A DNA stretch of 34,779 nucleotides from a virus, in the IMG/VR virus record IMGVR_UViG_3300020054_000004, positions 1-34,779 of that record. One strand, written 5' to 3'. The notes under the pieces were generated by a model, which was not told the origin of the DNA, searched no databases, and saw only the letters and a list, made by a program, of their open reading frames with translations. A program made the translations under genes and the position numbers. Numbering within the stretch: the first letter of the stretch is position 1; each line of letters opens with the position of its first letter. Positions 13,766 through 19,895 of the stretch are shown in pieces.

Positions 13766-14650
13766 CTAGCGGCGGCTGGGGCCCCCCATATGATAGTGCA
13801 GCTCCCCATTGCGGCAGGCGCCCCTGAGGCGATCAGCCACGGGCGCCGTGAGATAGCCTGCGCCAAAAAATCCCAACTCAGCAGGCGTGAGGTTAGAGCT
13901 GATCATCACGGGCAGCGCAGCTGCGTGCGCCTCATGCAGCAAGCGACAAATCTCTCTGCGCTCGAGCTCCCCCCGCTGCATCCCCACCTCATCAATGAAG
14001 AGTGCGCGGGCACCCTTGATGCTGGCGCCCGCATCGATCTGCTCATGCCCCTCCACCTTATCCATCTGGTTTGAGAGCAATGAGCGGTAGTGGTGCGCCT
14101 CGATATAGGCAGCCCTGCGCCCGGATAGGGTGGCCCTCAGCGCAGCCCCCACCATGAAGTGGGTTTTGCCTGTGCCAGGGGGCCCCGTGAGGATGAGCGC
14201 GGGGGCCTCGCCTGCGTCTGCCAGCTCAAACCAGCGCTCGAGGATCGCGCCCAGCCCCTCTGGCATCTCATAGTTTTCGAGCGTGAGGCGCTGGGCACCC
14301 GCGGGCAGGCGCATCTTCTGCACAGCCCTGAGCTGCCTATTCATCACCCCACACGGGCAGAGCTTGAAGCGACGGCGCCCAGCGTCATCTGTAGTGCTGC
14401 GCCCATGCCCCCCACCCGCGCAGGGCAGACAATTGAGGTTGCAGCGCCCCAGCTGCCGCGCCACCACCACCCTGCGCCGCTGGGTGGGGTCTACCTCTGC
14501 GCTCTCCTCGAGGCGCTCGAGCAGTGAGGTGGGGGGCTGCTCGAGCGCCTCTGCCTCTGCGGCCTCTTTTCGGTGTGCGCCTGCGCGGAAACCCTCGAGC
14601 ACAGCAGCGAGGCGATCAACTGCGCCCCCGATATGCACTAGCTCACTCAT
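13766..14650 (-). CDS. DnaC/IstB-like helicase loader ATPase
   Basis: A 294-residue AAA+ protein. Walker A is GPPGTGKT (156-163) and Walker B is ALFIDEVG (216-223). A sensor-like SSN follows at about 251, and an arginine-rich end at about 276. The N-terminal third has a cysteine cluster, C70-x3-C74-x2-C77 and C98-x-C100, resembling a zinc-binding domain. Proteins of this type load the host replicative helicase, the role of lambda P. It overlaps the initiator-like gene by 8 bp, with AGGAGAG ahead of its ATG, and is followed by a strong terminator. Confidence 0.88.
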   Translation of the reverse strand: MSELVHIGGAVDRLAAVLEGFRAGAHRKEAAEAEALEQPPTSLLERLEESAEVDPTQRRRVVVARQLGRCNLNCLPCAGGGHGRSTTDDAGRRRFKLCPCGVMNRQLRAVQKMRLPAGAQRLTLENYEMPEGLGAILERWFELADAGEAPALILTGPPGTGKTHFMVGAALRATLSGRRAAYIEAHHYRSLLSNQMDKVEGHEQIDAGASIKGARALFIDEVGMQRGELERREICRLLHEAHAAALPVMISSNLTPAELGFFGAGYLTAPVADRLRGACRNGELHYHMGGPSRR

Positions 14651-15305
14651 GGCTCTCTCCTCTGAATTGTTGGTGGTAGGCCTCGATTGATGAGGCTAGG
14701 CGCGAGAAGTAGGGGGTGACCTCTCCCTCTGGCTCTGGCTGTGGCTCGGGCTCGGGCTCTGGCTGGGGTGCTGGCGAGCTCCACCAATCCCAACCAGAGG
14801 CAGGGGGAGAGTTGACTGGCGCCTCTGGCTTACCCTGCTGCTGGGCGCCAGCGCCTGCGCGCTCAGTCTGCTCAACAGATTCTCTGCTGTTGGTAGATGT
14901 TGGTAGAGGTTGGTATGGGGGGAAAGAAACTGCACATTTGGTGTGCACTATCTTGCCCATTTCCGGTGCACTATCCTGCACCCCAAACTGTGCACTATCT
15001 TGCACAGGTGCACTATTCTGCACCTGTGCACTATCTTGCACAGTTTGGGGGATGATGAGGCGGCGCCCTTGCACATATCCTTGGCGCTTGAGCTCTTGAA
15101 GCAAATTGCTCGCCTGCCTCTCCGAGTACCCCAGCTGCGCGACGATACGCGCGCGGGGGCCACGCCCCAGCTGCCCCGTCTGATAATCCAGATAGCTGGT
15201 GAGCTCGAGCAGAGCCAACCTTGCACCCGGGCTCAGGTCTGCTGCCTGCCAGATGGCGCGCAGGTCAGCGAATGATGGGGCGTGAGGCCCCGGCTTACAG
15301 CCCAT
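14643..15305 (-). CDS. Replication initiator-like winged-helix protein carrying iterons (lambda O-like)
   Basis: A 220-residue protein. Residues about 24-85 form a winged helix-turn-helix (LSPGARLALLELTSYLD, ARIVAQLGYSERQASNLLQELKRQGYV). The middle (about 88-125) is encoded by the iterons and reads as VQDSAQ-type repeats. The C-terminal part is a Glu-Pro/Gln-Pro linker followed by a terminal helix (YFSRLASSIEAYHQQFRG) that could contact the loader. Gene layout matches lambda O, where the origin lies inside the gene and the loader follows. The ribosome site GGAGGAGGG precedes the ATG at 15305. I infer an initiator role from this layout; sequence identity to O is not obvious. Confidence 0.75.
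   Translation of the reverse strand: MGCKPGPHAPSFADLRAIWQAADLSPGARLALLELTSYLDYQTGQLGRGPRARIVAQLGYSERQASNLLQELKRQGYVQGRRLIIPQTVQDSAQVQNSAPVQDSAQFGVQDSAPEMGKIVHTKCAVSFPPYQPLPTSTNSRESVEQTERAGAGAQQQGKPEAPVNSPPASGWDWWSSPAPQPEPEPEPQPEPEGEVTPYFSRLASSIEAYHQQFRGESHE
14727..14765. repeat. Hexamer-type repeat coding a Glu-Pro/Gln-Pro linker
   Basis: Imperfect GGCTCG/GGCTCT/GGCTGT hexamers encode the PEPEPEPQPEPE stretch of the initiator-like protein. Similar tracts occur in the genes at 11500 and 12264. It is probably a flexible linker region prone to length change. Confidence 0.6.
14889..14918. repeat. Three tandem 10-bp repeats beside the iterons
   Basis: GTTGGTAGAT, GTTGGTAGAG and GTTGGTATGG lie end to end, one per helical turn, 24 bp from iteron 1 and inside the initiator-like gene. 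They may be an unwinding or accessory protein-binding element of the origin. Confidence 0.6.
14943..15041. repeat. Five 16-bp dyad-symmetric iterons, probable replication origin
   Basis: The units are at 14943-14958 (arm altered, TGCCC), 14966-14981, 14990-15005, 15008-15023 and 15026-15041, with consensus GTGCACTATCTTGCAC. Each is itself an inverted repeat (GTGCA-N6-TGCAC). Start-to-start spacing is 23, 24, 18 and 18 bp. Unit 1 is out of coding phase with the others, yet its DNA is conserved, so selection is on DNA and not on the peptide. Five such sites inside an initiator-like gene next to a helicase-loader gene is the lambda ori layout. Confidence 0.8.
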
Positions 15306-15318
15306 CTCTCTCCCTCCT

Positions 15319-15390
15319 CCTCATTGGGTCACAATAATGTATTGACAACCTCTTTGCGTGTTGTCAATAATGTTGACACTCCCAATGAGG
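15319..15390. promoter_or_regulatory. Nested-dyad divergent promoter/operator of the replication switch
   Basis: Two inverted repeats share one axis (15354.5). The inner arms are TATTGACAAC (15340-15349) and GTTGTCAATA (15360-15369); the outer arms are CCTCATTGGG (15319-15328) and CCCAATGAGG (15381-15390). The inner arms place TTGACA on both strands. On the plus strand TTGACA (15342-15347) is followed after 18 bp by AATAAT (15366-15371). CAATAATGT also recurs directly at 15332 and 15365. It sits between the initiator-like operon and the RHH regulator gene, so autoregulation by the RHH protein is likely but inferred. Confidence 0.75.
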
Positions 15391-15459
15391 GGAGGGGGGG
15401 GATCTGTATACGGGGCCATGGGGCCAGAGGGCCAGAGGCCGAAGAGAAGAGGAGAGAGA

Positions 15460-15633
15460 ATGAGCCAGATGATCACCTACAACCAGCGCCTGCCGCGCGA
15501 GCTCCTCGAGCAACTCGACGCAGAGCTGGCGCACGCCCGCGCCGCCACCCCTCGGCTCAGCCGCTCTGCGCTGGTGCGCGAGATGCTGGAGGCTGAGATC
15601 CTGCGCCGGCAGGCGCAGCGGGGGCAGCAGTGA
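15460..15633 (+). CDS. Ribbon-helix-helix (Arc/CopG-like) regulator
   Basis: A 57-residue protein with the RHH layout: a short strand (MITYNQRLP), helix 1 (RELLEQLDAELAHARAA), and helix 2 (SRSALVREMLEAEILRRQAQ). RHH dimers insert the strand into the major groove at paired short operators. The start at 15460 is set by GGAGAGAGA; a longer in-frame stretch from 15358 overlaps the promoter. It is the first gene of the plus-strand operon next to the nested-dyad operator, its probable target. The stop overlaps the next gene's GTG. Confidence 0.85.
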   Translation: MSQMITYNQRLPRELLEQLDAELAHARAATPRLSRSALVREMLEAEILRRQAQRGQQ

Positions 15634-15860
15634 AGGTCATCTGCCGCCCCACCACCCGCCACATCTACTCCACCCGGGGGCATTTCCCAGCCCGCGTGAG
15701 GGATATTGACGATATCACCATCACTGCCCGCTGCGCTTGCTGCGGCGCTCTGGGCCAGTGGGGCATCGAGCTCCTGGACTACCACAGCGAGGATGGCCTC
15801 ATCCTCACCTGCGATCCCTGCGCGGCGCTGCATGATCTGCGCGCCACCACACAGAAATAA
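15630..15860 (+). CDS. Small zinc-ribbon-like protein
   Basis: A 76-residue protein with a GTG start overlapping the RHH stop (GTGA). Two cysteine pairs, CACC at about residues 35-38 and CDPC at about 61-64, sit about 23 residues apart. This is the spacing of a treble-clef or zinc-ribbon fold. The N-terminus has a basic VICRPTTRHIY segment. Function unknown; nucleic-acid or protein binding is plausible. Confidence 0.7.
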   Translation: MKVICRPTTRHIYSTRGHFPARVRDIDDITITARCACCGALGQWGIELLDYHSEDGLILTCDPCAALHDLRATTQK

Positions 15861-15871
15861 AAGGAGAGAGA

Positions 15872-16114
15872 ATGGACTACATCAGAGCCAACCAAGACCA
15901 CCCCGCGGACCCTGACACCCCGTGGATCGCGTCCCCTGAGTTCATCGCAGCCTATCACTGGCTCGCGTGTTGTCCCCCCAGCTGGGGGGAGGCGGTCTGC
16001 TCCAACGCGCGCTGTGAGTGCGGTGGCGACTTCGAGATCCTTATCTTCAGCGACTATTCCAGCGCCCGCTTCTCCTGCGAGCGCTGCGCTGAGCGGAGCA
16101 TCAATAATGCCTGA
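15872..16114 (+). CDS. Small cysteine-rich protein
   Basis: An 80-residue protein with AAAGGAGAGAGA ahead of its ATG. The cysteines are CC at about 33-34, C43, the CEC group at about 48-50, and a final CERC at about 69-72, in two clusters that could bind one or two metals. It is not recognised. It overlaps the next gene by 8 nt. Confidence 0.7.
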   Translation: MDYIRANQDHPADPDTPWIASPEFIAAYHWLACCPPSWGEAVCSNARCECGGDFEILIFSDYSSARFSCERCAERSINNA

Positions 16115-16331
16115 CTGCCAGCAGATCTGCCGCAGAGAGTATGAGGAGTATAAGCGGCGCTATCACGAGGAGCAGCAGCTCCTCGAGGAGCGGTCGCTCA
16201 CCACGCCCGCCACGCCCGCCACGCCCGCCACGCGCCGCACGCTGCCCAGCTGGGTGGTGTGGGGGCTGATCCATCTCGCGGCGGGGCTCACGCTTCTCGA
16301 GATCCTCAACTGGGCCGCGCGCCCACACTAA
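16107..16331 (+). CDS. Small membrane protein with cytoplasmic coiled coil
   Basis: A 74-residue protein. I took the ATG at 16107, which overlaps the preceding stop by 8 nt (ATGCCTGA). Residues 1-32 are charged and helical (CRREYEEYKRRYHEEQQLLEER). A Thr/Pro/Ala spacer with three TPA repeats follows, then one hydrophobic segment (WVVWGLIHLAAGLTLLEILNW, about 50-70) at the C-terminus. It could be tail-anchored. Lysis, membrane anchoring of replication, or superinfection roles are all open. Confidence 0.65.
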   Translation: MPDCQQICRREYEEYKRRYHEEQQLLEERSLTTPATPATPATRRTLPSWVVWGLIHLAAGLTLLEILNWAARPH

Positions 16332-16340
16332 CACTAACAC

Positions 16341-16376
16341 TGCGCCCCACCCACCCAACACAATGGGCGGGGCGCA
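16341..16376. repeat. 8-bp GC hairpin before the RecT-like gene
   Basis: TGCGCCCC (16341-16348) pairs exactly with GGGGCGCA (16369-16376), with further CCCA/TGGG pairing in the loop. There is no T-tract. It lies between the small membrane gene and the ribosome site at about 16380, so it may modulate translation or stability of the downstream message. Confidence 0.6.
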
Positions 16377-16393
16377 AGAGGGGAGACGTAAAG

Positions 16394-17386
16394 ATGAACA
16401 TGCTCACCAATGAAGCGCAAGTGGAGCTCCTCGAGCGGCAGGCTGCTGCGCGCATGATGCTGGCGCAGGCGAGGCAGCTGGAGCTCCAGAATGAGCTCAC
16501 CCAGCTGGAGCTGGAGGAGAAGCGGGCCGCGCTCAAGATGCAGGAGGCTGAGCGCATCAGCGCCTCGACCTATGCCAAGCAGAGCCCGCCAGATGTCTAT
16601 TATGCTTGGCGAGCTATGGGGGAGCCCCGGGGCCTCAACATGGCGCAGACCCTGCAGTCTGCCCACACCATGCGCGGGGGCAAGCTCTCAGAGCACGCTG
16701 CCCTGCAGTGGGGGGATGTGGAGCGCAGCGGGCTGTTGGAAGATCTGCGCGTTGTCGAGCGCTCCCCCAATGCGGTGGTGCTCGATATCAAGCGGCGCGG
16801 GCGCTCACCCCAGCGCATCTCTTGGACTATGGAGGATGCCCAGCGCGCAGGCATCGCAAACAGCAACACCTGGCGCCAGTATCCTGCCCGGATGCTGGAG
16901 GCGCGCGCAAAAACTGAGGCCGCCACGCTGATCTTCAGCGACATCACCACTGGCGCAGGCGGCAGCGGCGCCAACACCTACAGCACTGAAGAGGCAGCGT
17001 TCTTTCAGGGTGAGGATCGCGAAGCCCTCGCCGCTGTGGTGGGCGTGCCAGAGCTGCCACCCAGCGAGACGCCTGCCCCCTCTGCGCCCCCGCGCCCCAG
17101 CGCTGCCTCTGCGCCCCCGCGCCCCTCTGCGCCCCCGCGCCCCTCTGCGCCCCCCGCGCCTGCTGGGCCGCCCGCCCATATCAAGCTGCGCTTTGAGCAA
17201 ATCCTCGAGCAGCGCAATATCCCCTCAGAGACTGCCATGCTGTATCTGCGCGGAGCCGCTGTCGCGCCGCCTCGAACGTATCAGGAGTTGGGCAGGCTGG
17301 TGGATGAGCACTTTTCTCTGGATGGCCCCTTTTACGCAGCCCACCCGCTGCTGCTGCCAGAGGAGATCAGCGGGAGCGAGCAGTGA
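16394..17386 (+). CDS. RecT-like single-strand annealing protein
   Basis: A 330-residue protein; the start at 16394 follows GGGGAG. The core (about 65-215) matches the phage RecT-type pattern: SAHTMRGGKLSEHAALQWGD, RSGLLEDLRVV, then RISWTMEDAQRAGIANSNTWRQYPARMLEARAKTEA. An N-terminal coiled coil (about 8-55) is extra. After about residue 240 come Pro/Ala/Arg/Ser repeats (APPRPS), then a C-terminal helical domain of about 70 residues. RecT-like proteins anneal ssDNA; the exonuclease partner is not seen here. It ends in TGATG with the 23-residue gene. Confidence 0.75.
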   Translation: MNMLTNEAQVELLERQAAARMMLAQARQLELQNELTQLELEEKRAALKMQEAERISASTYAKQSPPDVYYAWRAMGEPRGLNMAQTLQSAHTMRGGKLSEHAALQWGDVERSGLLEDLRVVERSPNAVVLDIKRRGRSPQRISWTMEDAQRAGIANSNTWRQYPARMLEARAKTEAATLIFSDITTGAGGSGANTYSTEEAAFFQGEDREALAAVVGVPELPPSETPAPSAPPRPSAASAPPRPSAPPRPSAPPAPAGPPAHIKLRFEQILEQRNIPSETAMLYLRGAAVAPPRTYQELGRLVDEHFSLDGPFYAAHPLLLPEEISGSEQ

Positions 17387-17457
17387 TGGGCTCTGCCCTG
17401 ATTGTGCTGATTGCCTATCTGGCGATCAGCCTGCTCTTTAGTCGACGCAGACGCTAG
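17386..17457 (+). CDS. 23-residue membrane microprotein
   Basis: The ATG at 17386 shares its A with the RecT-like stop (TGATG). The frame reads MGSALIVLIAYLAISLLFS followed by four arginines and TAG. About 17 hydrophobic residues with a basic tail make a single-pass membrane peptide with the tail probably in the cytoplasm. It is the last plus-strand gene before the convergent inverted repeat. Tiny holin/antiholin-like or membrane-stress peptides have this form, but the role is unknown and expression is inferred. Confidence 0.55.
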   Translation: MGSALIVLIAYLAISLLFSRRRR

Positions 17458-17462
17458 AGCGC

Positions 17463-17499
17463 GGGGGTGTCAATCCCACGCGCTGGGATTGACACCCCC
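17463..17499. terminator. 16-bp perfect inverted repeat between converging operons
   Basis: GGGGGTGTCAATCCCA (17463-17478) and TGGGATTGACACCCCC (17484-17499) are exact reverse complements around a 5-nt CGCGC loop. It lies 5 bp after the plus-strand microprotein stop and 1 bp before the stop of the minus-strand late operon. The position suggests a bidirectional terminator. Neither strand has a U-tract, so it may need a factor or may serve another purpose. Confidence 0.7.
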
Positions 17500-17500
17500 C

Positions 17501-17746
17501 TCAGCGCGGGGCAGGGGTGCGCTTGAAGTGCCCCTCAAGCCGCGCCATCATCTCGCGCAATTGCTGGAGCTCTGCGCGGATCAACTCCAGCGTGGTGTCG
17601 ACAGATTTGGCCCGCGCCTCGAGGCTGACAACCCGCTGCTCTAGCACTGCCATGCGGGCTGCGTGCTCTGCCTTGACCCGGGCAAACTGCCACGCCAGCC
17701 CCAGCGCTGTGAACACTGCGGCGCCGCTGATCGTGATGCTATCCAT
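17501..17746 (-). CDS. Small membrane protein with coiled coil (lysis accessory-like)
   Basis: An 81-residue protein starting at 17746 with AGGAGG 4 nt upstream. An N-terminal hydrophobic segment (ISGAAVFTALGLAWQFA, about 6-22) is followed by a long heptad-like helix (MAVLEQRVVSLEARAKSVDTTLELIRAELQQLREMMARLE). One N-terminal membrane span plus coiled coil resembles DUF2730/XhlA-like or i-spanin-like proteins. It is the last gene of the late operon and follows two other membrane/coiled-coil genes, suggesting a lysis cassette. Confidence 0.65.
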   Translation of the reverse strand: MDSITISGAAVFTALGLAWQFARVKAEHAARMAVLEQRVVSLEARAKSVDTTLELIRAELQQLREMMARLEGHFKRTPAPR

Positions 17747-17754
17747 GGGGCCTC

Positions 17755-18198
17755 CTATCGAGCCAGTGAGAGGGTGAGCGCAGTGAGGAGCACGCCACCA
17801 CCAGCTGCGGTGCCGACCTTCCACCACCAGAGCTCTCTGCGCTGCTGGGAGAGACGCTCTGTGAGCTGATCCTCAATCCCCTGCAGCTCATCAATTCTGG
17901 TGGCGAGGGGGGCCAGCCGCTCATCACAGCGGGCTGTGTTGGCTGCCAGCTCACGCATACAAAGCTGCTGCTGATCGCGCACGCGCCCCTCGCACGCTCT
18001 GGCCTCTGTCTGGAGCTCCCCGATAAGGCGCGCGAGCTCCACCCGGCGCACCAGGAAGCCCGGGCGCGGGGCGCGCTCCCCCTGCTCCAGCCAGTGCGCC
18101 TCCACCTCGAGGCGCTGTGAAAGCTCTGGCTGTAGGCCGCTCTGCGGGGCAGGGGCTGCGAGCAATCCAGAGAGGGTGAGGATTAGCGCGCTATTCAT
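17755..18198 (-). CDS. Exported coiled-coil protein with C-terminal membrane span (spanin-like)
   Basis: A 147-residue protein. The N-terminus MNSALILTLSGLLAAPAPQ looks like a signal peptide. A long helical, Arg/Glu/Leu-rich region with three cysteines (ACEG, LCMR, RCDER) follows, then a C-terminal hydrophobic segment (GTAAGGGVLLTALTLSLA). That layout recalls one-component spanins, but there is no lipobox cysteine, so the assignment is tentative. The start overlaps the preceding stop (ATGA). Confidence 0.6.
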   Translation of the reverse strand: MNSALILTLSGLLAAPAPQSGLQPELSQRLEVEAHWLEQGERAPRPGFLVRRVELARLIGELQTEARACEGRVRDQQQLCMRELAANTARCDERLAPLATRIDELQGIEDQLTERLSQQRRELWWWKVGTAAGGGVLLTALTLSLAR

Positions 18199-18521
18199 GG
18201 GATCGCACCATCGGGGCAGCGCTGCCGGCAGATGATGCAGTCCAGGTGGCTGGCGGCATCTTCTGTGGCCCGGATGCGTTCTTCACAGCTCTGGCGCTCA
18301 CGGGCAACGCAGCGCTCGAGGCCGCGCCCCTCAGCGCCCAGCTGCGCCCGCTCGAGCTGCGCGATCTGCTCACCGCTCTCCTCGAGCGCAGCGATCTCAG
18401 GCGCGCACTCTTCAATGTGGCTGGGTGGCGTGCCCACGCTCCAGCGCCCCAGCAGCAGCGAGGAGAGCCCGATAGCGGCGCAGATGAGGTGGTGCTGATA
18501 TTTCCTTAACTGCTCATTCAT
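18195..18521 (-). CDS. N-anchored cysteine-rich coiled-coil protein (i-spanin-like)
   Basis: A 108-residue protein. The hydrophobic segment LICAAIGLSSLLLGRW (about 12-27) follows a basic N-terminus. Then comes a Glu/Arg-rich helix with a CAPE cysteine and further cysteines near the end (RCVAR, SCEER, CIICRQRC). N-in, one span, periplasmic coiled coil is the Rz-type layout. It pairs with the next gene. A lysis role is inferred from layout and from sitting in the late operon. Confidence 0.55.
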   Translation of the reverse strand: MNEQLRKYQHHLICAAIGLSSLLLGRWSVGTPPSHIEECAPEIAALEESGEQIAQLERAQLGAEGRGLERCVARERQSCEERIRATEDAASHLDCIICRQRCPDGAIP

Positions 18522-18531
18522 GCTGGTGCCC

Positions 18532-19047
18532 TTAAGGTTGATACTCTGTAATGATCATCCGGGTGCCTGTTTTGTAGTAGGTGGATACAGATGGGTTGGG
18601 GTCAAACGTAACGCCACCCGTCTGGTCAGAGGCCACTAGCTCGAGGCGGACAGCTCCAACGGAGCCGCCATCCACCACTGCCATTGCCATCTCATCGCCA
18701 GTGGCAGAGTAGGTGCCGTAATAGTCTGCCTCACCGTAATATTTAGAGACTGCGCGATACCCGTCTGCTACCTCTGCATTGCTGGCATTGTTTACAATCG
18801 CATATTGCGCATTGGCGATCACAACACTACTGGTGCGGAATAAACACTCTGCCTCAAAAACATAGGTACAGCTGGAGTTTAGGCTAAAGACACCTGTGCC
18901 GCTGTTGTAGGTCCACAGGTGCGGTTTGCCACGGTAGGTGAAGGATTGAAATTTGATCACCCCACCAACTGAAATGAAGCCAGCAGTGGGGTTGGTGCAT
19001 TTGGTGGTGGAGCAGCGGGAGGCTACAGCTATGGGAATTGCGGTCAA
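18532..19047 (-). CDS. Beta-rich tail tip/fibre-associated protein
   Basis: A 171-residue protein, mainly beta strands with many Ser, Thr, Tyr and Gly. Two early cysteines (CSTTKC) sit near residue 12. Segments FVFEAECLFRTSSVVIANAQYAIV and MAMAVVDGGSVGAVRLELVA suggest a jelly-roll or C1q-like sandwich, common in receptor-binding tips. It starts in an ATGA overlap with the previous gene. The exact virion role is unknown. Confidence 0.6.
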   Translation of the reverse strand: MTAIPIAVASRCSTTKCTNPTAGFISVGGVIKFQSFTYRGKPHLWTYNSGTGVFSLNSSCTYVFEAECLFRTSSVVIANAQYAIVNNASNAEVADGYRAVSKYYGEADYYGTYSATGDEMAMAVVDGGSVGAVRLELVASDQTGGVTFDPNPSVSTYYKTGTRMIITEYQP

Positions 19048-19472
19048 TTGAGCCTCCTGATAATCATGCCAGAGTAGGTGGCAGTGATCGAGTTGGTGCC
19101 TGCCGAAGAGTTGATTTTAACTCGCAGGTTAGTGCTCACTGCTATCTCGAATACATACTCTGTGTACTCGGTTGAGACCCTATGAGCTGATGAGGTGTCA
19201 AATCCCCCCTCATTGCCAACTAAAACACCACCCAACTCTAGTTGATAGGCTAGGTCAGAGCTGCCGCCAGTTTTTGTGCCCCCGATATTGCAGCGCACAA
19301 AATACTGCCCAGCGGGCAGTGAGATTGTTGTGGTGCCAGAGCCTGTGACGCTCGCCTGGTTAATGGTCCCCGCGGTGAGCGTCACATAGCTGCCTGCTGT
19401 TGGATTGCCGCTAAAGCTGGGCTCAAAATAGGACACCTGCACTGGCTTATCTAACACCTGCAGAAAGGTCAC
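19044..19472 (-). CDS. Beta-rich virion protein, possible C1q/TNF-like tip domain
   Basis: A 142-residue protein. SLPAGQYFVRCNIGGTK, LAYQLELGGVLVGNEGGF and YTEYVFEIAVSTNLRVKINSSAG follow the strand spacing of small jelly-roll domains. It starts in ATGA overlap with the upstream gene. Its place downstream of the tail fibre supports a fibre or tip component. Not recognised at family level. Confidence 0.6.
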   Translation of the reverse strand: MTFLQVLDKPVQVSYFEPSFSGNPTAGSYVTLTAGTINQASVTGSGTTTISLPAGQYFVRCNIGGTKTGGSSDLAYQLELGGVLVGNEGGFDTSSAHRVSTEYTEYVFEIAVSTNLRVKINSSAGTNSITATYSGMIIRRLN

Positions 19473-19885
19473 AGCACCACCTCCACCAGTGTGGACCAGC
19501 GGTCAAATGCGCCAAACCTAACCTCACGGCCAAAGATTGTAGCCTCTCTGATCAGCCCCGCATGATTCTCTCCCACCCTGATCAGATCCTCGGGCCCTAG
19601 GGGGATGCCAGAGGTCTGATACTCATGGAATTGCCCATACTCATCCACAGGGCTGGATGCGCTTGGGTACCAAGCATTGAGCCCAAACGGGCTCACACCA
19701 TTATTTTCTAGGGTGGGATTGATGCGCCAATTTCCCTTGAGGCCGCTCGCCAGGGTGGCTGTGAAATTGCTCGCAGAATCATAGGAAATGAGATCTGTTG
19801 TCCACACACCTTGCAGGGCAGTGCCCGCAGTGGTGAGACCTTGAAACCATGGCCCATCTGCATCCTGTGTGCCCGGGTAACTCAT
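19469..19885 (-). CDS. Unknown tail fibre-region protein
   Basis: A 138-residue protein starting at 19885. I chose this ATG because AAGGGGG lies 6 nt upstream and it is 10 bp after the fibre stop; the longer frame to 20011 would lie inside the fibre gene. Aromatic/Gly-rich (DADGPWFQGL, NWRINPTLENNGV, NAWYPSASSPVDEYGQF), it looks like a compact beta domain. A small fibre tip or adhesin role is inferred from position. Confidence 0.6.
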   Translation of the reverse strand: MSYPGTQDADGPWFQGLTTAGTALQGVWTTDLISYDSASNFTATLASGLKGNWRINPTLENNGVSPFGLNAWYPSASSPVDEYGQFHEYQTSGIPLGPEDLIRVGENHAGLIREATIFGREVRFGAFDRWSTLVEVVL

Positions 19886-19895
19886 GCGCGCCCCC

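Noticed and set aside
14943-15041. CRISPR-like array
   Set aside because: Units are only 16 bp, each a palindrome, with 2-8 bp between them and inside a gene. There are no spacers of CRISPR length and no cas genes.
15358-15459. N-terminal extension of the RHH protein
   Set aside because: The extra residues are encoded by the operator and a poly-G leader; the RHH fold and the GGAG site fit the ATG at 15460.
16259-16393. N-terminal extension of the RecT-like gene
   Set aside because: It overlaps the small membrane gene and the hairpin, reads as Thr/Leu/Pro low-complexity, and lies upstream of a clear ribosome site for the ATG at 16394.
17463-17499. Inverted repeat as an insertion-sequence end
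   Set aside because: There is no transposase or target duplication nearby, and the two arms are adjacent as a hairpin.
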